In this document: positions 1-8,154 of the stretch, piece after piece
Numbering within the stretch: position 1 is the stretch's first letter
How the letters are laid out: the number at the start of each line of letters is the position of its first letter
Origin: Prorocentrum cordatum
Lineage: Eukaryota > Sar > Dinophyceae > Prorocentrales > Prorocentraceae
DNA length: 22,500 nt
Assembly (NCBI GenBank): GCA_963575745.1
Contig: CAUYUJ010005646.1
Location: 15,001 to 37,500 of the forward strand
Direction: 5' to 3'
Made by a program: the position numbers and the translations under genes
The notes under the pieces: model-generated
Told to the model about the DNA's origin: nothing
The model's input: the letters and a program-made list of their open reading frames with translations, nothing else
The model's database searches: none

Positions 1-140
1 CCTGCACCGACGCTGGCGCGTAAGCGTCCCGCGCAAGGTCGCGCGTGAGCGCCCTCGTTTCCAGTGCGGCGTGCCGCGCTGGCGGCCCGCGCAAGCCACC
101 GCGTAATGTCGCCACGGAAACTCGCGTAAGTCCCGCTTAT
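1..140 (+). repeat. GC-rich dispersed repeat, copy A
   Basis: This stretch resembles 17391-17505 in the same orientation. Both contain a GCGCGTGAGC block, a CCCGCGCAAGG block, the shared word GCGCTGGCGGCCCGCG, a GGTCGCC-like or TGTCGCC block and an end like CGCGCAAGACCCGCTT. The order is mostly the same, with small indels and one local rearrangement at the left. No open frame in it resembles a known protein. It is a dispersed GC-rich repeat of unknown nature; the copy may start upstream of the window. Confidence 0.5.
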
Positions 141-528
141 TTCCGTCGCTCACATGGGGGAGCTCCAGAAAGTACGGCAGGTTCGCGTCGTGTCGACTCG
201 CCGCGACCCCGCCGCGAGCGTTCAAGGTTGAGCGGCGCAAGTGGCCCAGAATCGGCCATTTTGGGGCGATCTGGCGATCGGGAAGCCGCCGATCGTTCAA
301 GGTTGAACGATCCAACGCGGTGTCAGAAACCATAGTCGAGGCCGTCACGACACGGACCTGCCGTACGTCGCCTTCGAGGACCGATGGGGGGCCTGCCGTG
401 TCTTCGGCGGAGGGCGCCGCCGGCAGCCGGGCGGAAGCGAGGCGGGGGCCGGCTCCGCTGGCGGAGGCCTGGCGGAGGACCGGCGGAAGGAGCAGCTGCA
501 CCCCGCCGAGATGTCAGCCACGCGCAGA
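141..528. other. GC-rich gene-free stretch with a 75-bp spaced repeat
   Basis: No recognisable gene. The word CGTTCAAGGTTGA occurs at about 219 and again at about 295, each followed by a degenerate GATCGG/GGCGAT-rich segment, suggesting an old 75-bp duplication. At 255-264 there is GCCATTTTGG, which matches ten bases in the middle of the dinoflagellate spliced leader, but the flanking bases do not match. Confidence 0.35.
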
Positions 529-691
529 GGGGGGGAGGTGTGAGGGGGGGCCAAGGGGAGGGGAGGGCGTCGGGGCGGCAGGCGGGGGGGCGGGGGGGGC
601 CGGGGGTGGGGGAGGGGCGGGGTTGGGGCAGGGGGGCAGGGGATGGCAGGGTTGGGAGCAGGAGGGGCGGGGGGAGGAGGGGGGGCGAAGT
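529..691 (+). repeat. G-rich tract with many G-runs
   Basis: The + strand is almost only G with scattered A, C and T. It contains more than ten runs of three or more G separated by short gaps, for example around 531-560, 578-601 and 601-645. This meets the usual G3+N1-7 criterion for G-quadruplex formation several times over. Open frames across it give Gly/Arg-rich or Pro-rich translations typical of composition artefacts. Confidence 0.7.
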
Positions 692-1029
692 CCCCGGTCC
701 TTCCCCCGACCGGTGCTGCCAGTCGGCGGCGCGCACGAGGAGTAGGGAGAGGGTGGAAGGCCTCTCAGAAGCACCCCCTGCTTCTAGGAAGCCTCTCCCC
801 CTCCCCCTACGCCCTCCCCCCCTCCTGCGCATGGCCGAAGCTTTGGCAGCATCTTTGATCTCGGGGCTTCGGGAAGCCGCCGCGTGCCGATCTGGCCCGA
901 GCCGATCTGCCGACCTCGGCGCTGGCCGATCCCGCGCAGGGTGGCGGAGGACGCGTCCCTCGGGCTCGCCGGGGAGACGAGCGACGGGGGCGGCGGGTGC
1001 GCCGGTGGCCGGGCGGTGGCGAAAGCGCT
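692..1029. other. GC-rich gene-free stretch
   Basis: A C-rich patch at about 778-826 is followed by GC-rich mixed sequence containing several CGATCTGCC/CCGATCTGG-like words (for example 889-910). Open frames that enter the GGA array from here look like coding DNA only because the array has no stops. I see no gene. Confidence 0.4.
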
Positions 1030-1264
1030 GTCGGAGGAGGAGGCGGAGGCGGAGGCGGAGAAGGAGGAGGCGGCGGAGGCGGAGGAGGAGGAGGAGGAGG
1101 AGGAGGAGGAGGAGGAGGAGGCGGAGGGGGAGGCGGAGGAGGAGGAGGAGGAGGAGGAGGAGGAGGAGGAGGAGGAGGAGGAGGAGGAAGAGGAGGCGGA
1201 GGCGGAGGAGGAAGAGGAGGCGGAGGCGGAGGAGGAGGAGGAGGAGGAGGAGGAGGAGGAGGAA
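1030..1264 (+). repeat. (GGA)n/(GGC)n microsatellite
   Basis: About 235 bp of GGA with GGC, GAA and GGG variants. A longer word, GAGGCGGAGGCGGAGGAGG, recurs at its left and right ends. The reading frames give poly-Glu, poly-Gly and poly-Arg on the + strand and poly-Ser, poly-Pro and poly-Leu on the - strand. These frames are by-products of the repeat. Confidence 0.95.
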
Positions 1265-1620
1265 GACCTCCTGCCGCGTCCCGCGGTGTCGTTCGAGGTT
1301 CGAGGCTGGCGTCGAAGAAGGAAGCACGTCGCGCCAGGGATGGGGGTCCAGCGCGGATCCACGGAATCCTCGCGGGCCTCCAACGGTTCATGTTTGTTGT
1401 GCCAGTCTTTGGTTCTTTCATTATGGGCGTTGCTGTGAATGCCCGAAGGTTTTCCAGCCTCCTGGTGCTCTCCAGCAGCTGCGCTTCGACGAGGCGGTTT
1501 TGGGGGTTAGCAGCTGCGCCTCGCCGAGAGCTTAGTTGGGGTGCCTGGATCTCCCCGAGCTAATGCTGAAAGTCTCGAGTTATGGCCCGAAAATCCGACC
1601 TCCTCACATTGTGCAAACAG
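1265..1620. other. Gene-free unique stretch
   Basis: Mixed-composition sequence between two microsatellite blocks. A short direct repeat AGCAGCTGCG(C/T)TCG.CGAG starts at 1474 and again, slightly diverged, at 1509. No open frame of note that does not come from the neighbouring repeats. Confidence 0.4.
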
Positions 1621-1627
1621 CGCGACG

Positions 1628-1721
1628 TAGTTTGTTGTTGTTGTTGATGCTGTTGCTGTCGCTGTTGCTGCTGTTGTTGTTGTCGTTGTTGTTGTTGCTG
1701 CTTTTGTTGTTGCTGTAGCAA
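1628..1721 (+). repeat. (TTG)n with CTG/TCG variants
   Basis: TTG trinucleotides mixed with CTG and TCG. This is the left part of a 390-bp compound microsatellite. Confidence 0.9.
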
Positions 1722-1800
<79 letters not shown>

Positions 1801-1841
1801 CGTAGTAGTAGTAGTAGTAGCAGTAGTAGTAGTAGTAGTAG
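1722..1841 (+). repeat. (TAG)n microsatellite
   Basis: About 40 units of TAG with interruptions near 1801 (TCG) and 1821 (CAG). On the + strand one of three frames is solid stop codons, so this tract splits any frame that would cross it in that register. The reverse frames read as poly-Tyr, poly-Thr or poly-Leu. Confidence 0.95.
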
Positions 1842-1960
1842 GAGGAGTTGTTGTTGTTGGTTGTTGTTGTTGTTGTTGTAGTTGTTGTTGTTGTTGTGGT
1901 CGTCGTTGTTGTTGTTGTTGTTGTTTTCGTTGTGGTGGTGGTGGTGGTGGTTGGTGTTGT

Positions 1961-1995
<35 letters not shown>

Positions 1996-2021
1996 TTGTT
2001 GTTGTTGTTGTTGTTGTTGGA
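1842..2021 (+). repeat. (TTG)n, (TGG)n, (CTG)n compound microsatellite
   Basis: TTG units to about 1930, a TGG block at about 1930-1951, then alternating TTG and GCTGTT words to 2021. Reverse-strand frames are poly-Asn, poly-Gln and poly-Thr and should not be read as a protein. Confidence 0.92.
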
Positions 2022-2124
2022 AAAGGCGTGCGGGGGAGCCCCGGCCGCCCCCCCCCCCCACAAGCAACCGAGCAACCGAGCAACACTCTCTGGGGGTCTC
2101 CTGGGGGGGGCGCCAAGGATTCCC
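2022..2124. other. Spacer with C12 homopolymer
   Basis: Short C-rich spacer with a run of 12 C at 2048-2059 and the duplicated word GAGCAACC. No gene. Confidence 0.5.
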
Positions 2125-2410
2125 TAATAGGATTTCCTAGGAAGTCTATAGGCTCCCATAGGAATTCTATAGACCTCCCTAGGAATTCTATAGGCCCCCA
2201 TCGGAATTCTATAGGCCTCCATAGGAATTCTACAGGCCCCCATGGGAATTCTATAGGCCTCCACCGGAATTCGATGGGCCTCCATAGGAATTCTATAGGT
2301 CTCCATAGGAATACTACATAAGCCCCCATAGAAATTTTATCGGCCTCCATCCGAATTTTATCGGTCTCCATAGGAATTCTATAGGCCTCCGTAGTAATTC
2401 TATAACCCCC
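2125..2410 (+). repeat. 21-bp tandem array, GAATTCTATAGG type
   Basis: About 13 units with consensus GAATTCTATAGGCCTCCATAG (first 20 bases GAATTCTATAGGCCTCCATA, then G). Most units contain an EcoRI site; two units near 2310-2360 are 22-23 bp long. Because 21 is a multiple of three, a 7-residue motif repeats on both strands: RNSIGLH on + and MEAYRIP on -. Open frames across the array are consequences of its stop-free unit. Confidence 0.93.
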
Positions 2411-2484
2411 GTCGTCGTCGTCGCCGTCGCCGTCGTCGCCGTCGTCGTCGCCGCCGTCGTCGTTGTCGTCGTCGTCGTCGGTTT
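2408..2484 (+). repeat. (GTC)n/(GCC)n microsatellite
   Basis: GTC repeats with GCC interruptions over about 75 bp. Confidence 0.9.
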
Positions 2485-2582
2485 CGTCGCCCCGCCACCG
2501 CGCGCCACCTGGCGTGCCCGCCCAGTGGGAGGGGCAGGGAGATAGAGGGACATTAGCGGGGCGGAGGACGAGGCCGCCGACG
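2485..2582. other. GC-rich spacer
   Basis: Unique GC-rich sequence between two trinucleotide blocks. Nothing recognised. Confidence 0.4.
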
Positions 2583-2852
2583 ACTACAATGACAATGATA
2601 ATGATGGTGATGATGACGACGACGATGATGATGATGAGGATGTGGATGAGGATGCTGATGATGATGAGGATGATGATGAGGATGGTGATGATGAGGATGA
2701 CGTGGATGAGGATGATGATGACGATGATGATGATGATGATGACGACGACGACTACGATGATGACGATGGTGATGATGACGACGATGATGATGATGATGGG
2801 GATGGTGATGATGAGGACGACGTGGATGAGGATGATGACGATGATGGTGGTG
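2583..2852 (+). repeat. (GAT)n/(GAC)n array
   Basis: GAT repeats with GAC, GAG, GGT and GTG variants. A longer phrase around GATGACGTGGATGAGGATGA occurs near 2694 and, diverged, near 2814, so part of the tract was duplicated as a block of roughly 120 bp. One frame encodes almost pure Asp/Glu, which could mimic an acidic protein, but there is no non-repetitive sequence around it to support a gene. Confidence 0.92.
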
Positions 2853-2945
2853 ATGAGTAAGACGAGGTGGACGATGATGCTGATGATGAGTAAGACGAGG
2901 TGGACGATGAGTAAGACGAGGTGGATGATGATGAGTAAGACGAGG
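2853..2945 (+). repeat. Short tandem repeat, GATGAGTAAGACGAGGTGGA
   Basis: Four units of the 20-base word with variable GAT insertions between them. It grows out of the preceding GAT array and ends at the start of the 32-bp array. Confidence 0.85.
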
Positions 2946-3704
2946 TACAGTCTGTATCGGATCTGTATAGGATCCCATACAGTCTGTATTGGATCTCTAC
3001 AGGATCCTATACAGTCTGTATCGGATCTCTATTGGGCCCCATACAGTCTGTATCGGATCTGTATAGGATCTTATACAGTCTGTATCGGATCTCTACAGGA
3101 TCCCATACAGTCTGTATCGGATCTGTATAGGATCCTATACAGTCTGTATCGGATATCTACAGGATCCCATACAGTCTGTATCGGATCTGTATAGGATCCT
3201 ATACAGTCTGTATCGGATCTCTACAGGATCCCATACACTCTGTATCAGATCTGTATAGGATCCCATACAGTCTGTATCGGATCTCTACAGGATCCCATAC
3301 AGTCTGTATCGGATCTCTACAGGATCCCATACAGTCTGTATCGGATCTATCTAATATCGTATACAAACTGTTTCGGATCTCTACAGGATCCCATACAGTC
3401 TGTATCGGATCTATATAGGATCCTATACAGACTGTATCGGATCTCTACAGGATCCCATACAGTCTGTATCGGATCTGTATGGGATCCGATACAGTCTGTA
3501 TTGGATCTCTACAGGATCCCATACAGTCTGTATCGGATCTGTATAGGATCCCATACAGTCTGTATCGGATCTCTACAGGATCCCATACAGTCTGTATCGG
3601 ATCTGTATAGGATCCCATTCAGTCTGTATCGGATCTGTATAGGATCCTATACAGTCTGTATCGGATCTCTACAGGATCCCATACAGTCTGTGTCGGATCT
3701 GTAT
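2946..3704 (+). repeat. 32-bp tandem array with a 64-bp higher-order dimer
   Basis: About 23-24 units of 32 bp. Each unit has the near-palindrome ATACAGTCTGTAT followed by CGGATCT and then either GTATAGGATCC or CTACAGGATCC. The two variants mostly alternate, giving a 64-bp higher-order unit. Since 32 is not a multiple of three, all three frames are used in turn and the translation has a 32-residue period (96 nt), starting SLYRICIGSHTVCIGS. No evidence of expression. Confidence 0.95.
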
Positions 3705-3941
3705 TGAAACGGCGGCACGCCGGCACGCACACGTTTTTCACCCATAGGACCACGTCAAGGTCCGTAAGGGAGTCCAAGGGAGTTCCAGTTTTTTGTTTTG
3801 TTTTTTTTGTTGCTGGTTGCTGTTGCTGTTGCCTGGGGTGGGTCAGAATGCGCCCACGGGGCTCTGAACGCAGCCTTCACAATAAGGCGAGGGCGGGTCT
3901 GGACGGCTAGAGCTCACGGGGCTCCCACGCACGCCTTCTCC
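3705..3941. other. Gene-free unique stretch
   Basis: Mixed sequence with a T/TTG-rich patch at 3788-3832 and the duplicated word CACGGGGCTC (3855 and 3915). Nothing recognised as a gene. Confidence 0.4.
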
Positions 3942-4271
3942 TTGTTGTTGAACATTATTACTTCTAAAGAATAATTATTGTTGGGGCCCCTGGTGCACGA
4001 CCCCCCCGCCGCGCCTAGGCCGCAGCCTCATTTTCATCATTTTCGTGAGGAAGTCTCAGGCAAAACGGGGGAGTCCGGATCCGGTTGTGTTGTTACGATC
4101 GGTTTTCCCTTGCAAAAAATAAGCTAAAGTGGACATTTCTTGTTCTAACATAACCAAACTTCAAGAATCCCTTGCAAAAAATAAGGTAAAGTGGACATTC
4201 GCGCGCGCAAGACGAAATCCTTCCAAAACCTTAGTTTTCGTAGCGATTTTAACATAAAAACATCAAAAAAA

Positions 4272-4273
<2 letters not shown>

Positions 4274-4338
<65 letters not shown>
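4274..4338 (+). repeat. T50-A15 homopolymer block
   Basis: Fifty T followed directly by fifteen A, inside copy 1 of the (TTG)n-bounded element. At the same place copy 2 has a short A-rich/T-rich segment around CCCAATGGTTTTTC, so the run has probably expanded within the element. The T and A arms could pair. Homopolymers this long are also a frequent assembly or base-calling weak point. Confidence 0.95.
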
Positions 4339-4339
<1 letters not shown>

Positions 4340-4675
4340 TCAAAATTTCATCCCGCGCGCTCTTGCGGATTCGTAGGAAACCCAACACTTTTTAAACATT
4401 TCTGTCAAACGGGCTTTTGCGAGCAACTTTTTCGAACTTCTGCAACAACGGTTGCGCACCTGCCAGGGCCATCATCCCTGTCAAATAATACCATGCGGGA
4501 CACATTCGTTTTTTCTTCGCGCGCGCACGCCGTCGTCGTCGGCCGCGGGGCCCTGAATAGTAGCCACGGTCGTCCGCATGCCACGAAGTGAAGTGTCCGA
4601 ACGTCATAGGGCGGGAAGCTGGGTGTGGGTGGTGGCGAAGAGTCGTTTGGAAATTTGGTAGAGCTTGAACCGGCC

Positions 4676-4692
4676 CCCCCACAAAGTGGGGG
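4676..4692 (+). other. Conserved hairpin of element copy 1
   Basis: CCCCCAC, loop AAA, GTGGGGG. Seven base pairs, loop of three. The equivalent hairpins in copies 2 and 3 keep the stem and have loop GAA. Confidence 0.7.
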
Positions 4693-4988
4693 TATTGCCC
4701 GCCTCCTATGAAAACCCTGGCACTGGTGAGAACGGAGTGTCCCCACGTGCTAGTAATTGTTGTTGTTGTTGAACATTATTACTTCTAAAGAATAATTATT
4801 GTTGGGACCCCTGGTGCACGACCCCCCTCCAAAACCTAGGCCGCAGCCTCATTTCCTTCATTTTCTAGCGAAAGCTTCAGAAAAGTGGATTGGTACCGGA
4901 TCCGGTTGTTTTGTTGACGCTCGTTTTCCCTTGCAAAAAACACTATAAAATGAAAATTCTTGTTCTTACTTGATCAAATTGCAAGAAT

Positions 4989-5520
4989 CCCTTGCAAAAA
5001 ATAAGGTAAAGTGGACATTCGTGCGCGCAAGACGAAATCCTTCCAAAACCTTAGGTTTCGTAGCGATTTTAACATAAAAACATCAAAAACCCAATGGTTT
5101 TTTAAGAAAAAATTGTCAAAATGTCCTTCCGCGCGCGCTGTCCGAATCCCACAAAACCAATGGTTTTTCAACATTTATGTTACATGAGCTCGCGCGAGCT
5201 ACTTTTTCTTGTTCTAACATAATCAAATTTCAATAATCCCTTGCAAAAAATAAGGTAAAGTGGACATTCGCGCGCGCAAGACGAAATCCTTCCAGAACCT
5301 TAGGTTTCGTAACGATTTCAACATAAAAACATCAAAAACCCAATGGTTTTTCAAAAAAAATGTCCAAATTTCATCCCGCGCGCGCTGTCCGACTCCCACA
5401 AAACCAATGGTTTTTCAACATTTATGTTACATGAGCTCGCGCGAGCTACTTTTTCTTGTTCTAACATAATCAAATTTCAATACTCCCTTGCAAAAAAAAG
5501 TAAAGTGGACATTCGCGCGC
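4989..5520 (+). repeat. About 248-bp internal tandem repeat of element copy 2
   Basis: The word CCCTTGCAAAAAATAAGG recurs at 4989, 5238 and (as CCCTTGCAAAAAAAAG) 5485, giving spacings of 249 and 247 bp. Two full units and a truncated third are present. Each full unit includes CAAGACGAAATCCTTCC, CCCAATGGTTTTT and a perfect 14-bp palindrome AGCTCGCGCGAGCT (5187-5200 and 5434-5447). Confidence 0.88.
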
Positions 5521-5576
5521 GCAAGACCAACAAAAAACACGACGATCTCAGGAACTTGCCCCAAAAATGTGACCAA

Positions 5577-5635
5577 CTCCGCTCTCTCTGTCTCTCTCTC
5601 TGTCTGCTCTCTGTCTCTCTCTCTGTCTGTCTGTG
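5577..5635 (+). repeat. (TC)n/(TCTG)n simple repeat
   Basis: CTCT and CTGT dinucleotide/tetranucleotide tract inside element copy 2, between the internal tandem repeats and the conserved right domain. The other copies lack it. Confidence 0.9.
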
Positions 5636-5844
5636 TCATGTATTGTATGTCACAATTGCAGGATGCTGGGCACACGCGCGCCCCGAATAAGTGACCAAGT
5701 TCTGTGGGTGTGTACCCCACGCCAGTGTAGTAGCCACGGTCGTCCGCACGCCACGAAGTGAAGTGTCCCAACGTCATAGGGCGGGAAGCTGGGTTTGGGT
5801 GGTCGCGAAGAGTCGTTTGGATATTTGGTAGAGCTTGAACTGCC

Positions 5845-5861
5845 CCCCCACGAAGTGGGGG
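5845..5861 (+). other. Conserved hairpin of element copy 2
   Basis: CCCCCAC, loop GAA, GTGGGGG. Same stem as at 4676-4692 and, in inverted orientation, at 12310-12326. Confidence 0.7.
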
Positions 5862-6045
5862 TATTGTCTCGCGTCGCATGAAAACCCTGGCACTGGTGAG
5901 AACACTGAGCGTTCGGGTAAAATGATTGTTGTTGTTGTTGTTGTTGTTGTTATTGTTGTTCGAAGGAACCCTACCTGTGGACCCCGTCGCGTGGTCTTTT
6001 GCCACCCCCCAAAGAACTCAAAGAACCCTCCCCGCCCGCGGCGGC

Positions 6046-6895
6046 GCTCCTATGGGATTCCATCGGGATCCTATGGGATCCCATTGGATCTTTAGGAATT
6101 CCAGAGGGATCCTATGGGATTCCCTAGGGTTCCCTAGGGATTCCTATGGATTCCCTTGAATTTCTTTGGATTCCGAGGATTTCTCGGATTCCCTATGGAT
6201 TCCTACGGATTCCTAGGGATTCCGTAGGAGTCATCAGATTCCGAGGACTCACAAGGGATTCCCATGGATTCCTAGGATCCTTAGGATTCCTAGGATTCCC
6301 AGGGATTCCGATGGATTCTTAGGCATTCCTTAGGATTCATCAGATTCTTAGGGTTCCCTTGGGAGTACAATGGATCCTTAGGGATTCCAGAGAAGTCATA
6401 GGATTCCCAGGACTCCCGAGGGATTCCTATGGATCCCTAGGATTCCTTAGGATCCATCGGATGCCTAGGATTCCCAAGGGATTCCCACGGATTCCAAGGG
6501 ATTCCTTGGGATTCCTAGGATTCTTGGGATGCCGCAGGTATTGCTATGTATTCTTATGGATTCCATAGGGTTCCTTGGATTCCTAAGATTCCCGGTGCAT
6601 TCCTATGGATTCCTAGGGATTCCCGATGGATTTCTATGGGTTCCTAGGGACTCCTAAGGAAGGAGTCATAAGGTTCCTTAGGATCCCCAGGGTTCCTGAG
6701 ATTCCCTTGGGATTCCTAGGGATTCTTAGAATTCCCGGTGGATTCCTGTGGGTTCCTGGGGATTCCCGTGGGATTACTATGGAATCCTACGGATTCCTAA
6801 GGAGTCACAAATATTCCCCAGGGATTCCTACGGATTCCCTGAGCCTCCTGAGATTCCCTAGGGATTACTATGGATACCTAGGGATTCCTAAGGGT
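6046..6895 (+). repeat. Degenerate GGATTCC array, block 1
   Basis: About 850 bp of variants of GGATTCCTATGGATTCCTAG in which the spacing between GGATTCC-like words is mostly near 10-12 bp. CCTAGG palindromes are frequent. A longer phrase with GAGTCAT, flanked by TAGGGATTCC and GGATTCC, returns near 6228, 6393 (AAGTCAT), 6663 and (as GAGTCAC) 6803, hinting at a higher-order unit of roughly 135-165 bp. Translations are Ile/Gly/Phe/Pro/Arg-rich and are repeat artefacts. Confidence 0.92.
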
Positions 6896-7130
6896 TCATG
6901 GCCGTGGAGTCCTTCGGCGGATGGGGCGAGATGGCGCAAGACGTGTTCCGGGCCTTGATTCATGCCCGCGCAGCGCGCAGTGGCGACACGGTGGGCAATG
7001 TCACCACTTCCTTCTGCTGGCCAGGATCCCTCAGGAAGTCGGAGCCCATGCTGACCATGTCAGCTGCGCGGCGACCTTGCTGCAGGCGGGACGTCAGGAT
7101 GAGGCTGGCGCCCAGATAGACTGAGGGATC
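6896..7130 (+). pseudogene. Possible remnant of a retroelement reverse-transcriptase C-terminal region
   Basis: A non-repetitive island inside the GGATTCC arrays. The frame at 6898 reads AVESFGGWGEMAQDVFRAL and then HARAARSGD. This resembles, from my general impression only, the segment after the catalytic domain in non-LTR retrotransposon polyproteins of protists, where a short 'FG.WG..A..F...' phrase is followed by an Ala/Arg-rich helix. The resemblance fades after about residue 38, and a plausible continuation lies in another frame (LARIPQEVGAHADHVSCAA), so the copy would be frameshifted. No catalytic motif is present. It could also be chance; a translated search would decide. Confidence 0.25.
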
Positions 7131-7545
7131 TTTGATCTCTAGTTTTCCTCCCCTCCCTCCTCCTCCGCCGCGGCATTTTTCCCTTTGCGCTGTCGCCCGT
7201 AGGCACCTCTCGGCCCGCTTCCTTTCTTGCCTTGGCCCCGGCCCTCGTTTGGTTTCTCTTCTCCCTTCTCCTCCCCCCCCTCTTCTGTCTTCTTTTTTTT
7301 TGTTCTCTCTCTCTCTCTCGTTCTCTCTCTCTCTCTCTACCCTCCTCCTCCTTGGCTCCCCCCCCCGCCTCCCGTCCCTCCGTCTGTCGGCCTGATCTGT
7401 CCTTTCCTGTCGTTTTCCCTCCCTCTCCCCCTCCGCCTCCCGCTCCTCGGCTCCTCGGCTCCTCGCTCCCCTGCTCGTTTTTCTTTGTCGGCCCGTCCCG
7501 CGGTTCGAATAAGAGCTGCGGTAACTTGGCGTTAGCTACATTTTT
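7131..7545 (+). repeat. Pyrimidine-rich tract with (TC)n core
   Basis: About 400 bp strongly enriched in C and T on the + strand, with (TC)n at about 7300-7340. Mirror-symmetric polypyrimidine of this kind can adopt triplex structures. Translations are Ser/Leu/Pro/Phe-rich artefacts. A short unique end (7500-7545) contains GAATAAGAGCTGCGGTAAC, not recognised. Confidence 0.8.
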
Positions 7546-7555
7546 TCCTTGTGAC

Positions 7556-8070
7556 CATGTATATCGATTCCTCAGGGTTTATAGGGTTCCCATGGGATTA
7601 TTATGGATTCCTAGGGATTCCAAAAGAGTCATCGGATTCCCCAGGAATTCCTATGGATCCCCAGGATTCCCAAGGGTTTCCTATAGGTTCCTTAGGATTC
7701 CTAGGATCCCCTAGGGACCCCTATAGATTCCCAAAGACTCCTAGGACTCCCCTAGGATTCCGATGGATTTCTAGGATTCCCTAGGGACTCCGATGGATTC
7801 CTTAGGCATCCCTTGGATTCATTCGGATTCCATCGGGTTCCTGCAGATTCCTAGGACCCCCTGAGGATTCCCAGGATCCCCCAGGGGTCCCTATGGAATC
7901 CTAAATATTCCTAGGATTCCCTGAGGCTTCCTATGGATTCCTAGGTTTTCCTATGGTTCCAGCGGGATTTCTATGGATTCCTAGGGATTCCTAAGGAGTC
8001 ATCGGATGCATATGATTCCCCAAGGATTTCGGGGGATTCCTAGGGGTTCTCAGGGAATCCGAGGGAATCG
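7556..8070 (+). repeat. Degenerate GGATTCC array, block 2
   Basis: Same family as 6046-6895. GAGTCATCGGATTCC at about 7625 and GAGTCATCGGATGC at about 7997 match the longer phrase of block 1. The array resumes after the 6896-7555 island, which suggests that the island was inserted into a once-continuous array. Confidence 0.92.
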
Positions 8071-8093
8071 GATGCACGATAGCGCGCACATGG

Positions 8094-8152
8094 TTTCAGC
8101 TCCCTGGAATGCGTTGGCTGCCTCGAGGATACCGAAGGAATGCTGAAGAGTT
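8094..8152 (+). repeat. 60-bp repeat, copy 1 of 2
   Basis: Begins TTTCAGCTCCCTGGAATGCG and continues through GGATACCGAAGGAATGCTG. It matches 8913-8972 with about seven differences in 60 positions by eye, the first 24 bases being identical. The two copies bracket block 3 of the GGATTCC array. Confidence 0.9.
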
Positions 8153-8154
8153 CT

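Larger units (their letters stand above)
3942..4771 (+). mobile_element. (TTG)n-bounded non-autonomous element, copy 1
   Basis: Starts with (TTG)3 then GAACATTATTACTTCTAAAG and AATAATTATTGTTGGG, passes through CCTGGTGCACGACCC, a two-fold 62-bp repeat headed CCCTTGCAAAAAATAAG (4107 and 4169), and CAAGACGAAATCCTTCC. A right-hand domain follows from about 4558 with CACGGTCGTCCGCATGCC and CATAGGGCGGGAAGCTGGG, a hairpin at 4676-4692 and CCCTGGCACTGGTGAGAAC. It ends in (TTG)5 at 4757-4771. It shares this order with 4757-5960 and, inverted, 12207-13392. No coding capacity is visible. The centre carries a T50A15 run absent from the other copies. It looks like a short non-autonomous mobile element; the transposition mechanism is unknown. 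Confidence 0.65.
4757..5960 (+). mobile_element. (TTG)n-bounded non-autonomous element, copy 2
   Basis: Begins in the (TTG)5 that ends copy 1, so the two copies share one microsatellite. It repeats the same left domain, including AATAATTATTGTTGGGACC and CCTGGTGCACGACCC, and the same right domain from about 5731 (CACGGTCGTCCGCACGCC) to a hairpin at 5845-5861 and CACTGGTGAGAACACTGAGC. It ends in (TTG)n at 5926-5960. It is longer than copy 1 because an internal segment of about 248 bp is tandemly repeated, and because a TCTG-rich insert lies at 5577-5635. No protein-coding capacity is seen. Confidence 0.65.

Noticed and set aside
255-264. Relic of the dinoflagellate spliced leader (GCCATTTTGG)
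   Set aside because: Only ten central bases match; the expected bases on both sides are absent, so chance is likely.
384-1535. Long + strand frame rich in Arg, and matching Pro- and Ser-rich frames on the other strand
   Set aside because: They arise from the stop-free GGA/GGC microsatellite and have no non-repetitive domain.
1507-2371. Reverse-strand frames with poly-Gln, poly-Asn and poly-Thr, resembling prion-like or homopolymeric proteins
   Set aside because: All three frames of the TTG/TAG tracts are homopolymeric, so this is the microsatellite itself.
2642-2860. Asp/Glu-rich frame that could be an acidic protein
   Set aside because: It lies wholly in a GAT/GAC repeat, and there is no coding sequence on either side.
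4392-4746. Reverse-strand frames of 96 and 113 codons in element copy 1, with similar peptides in copies 2 and 3
   Set aside because: The similarity between copies follows from DNA homology of the element. The frames are in different registers, are not extended consistently, and show no recognisable domain.
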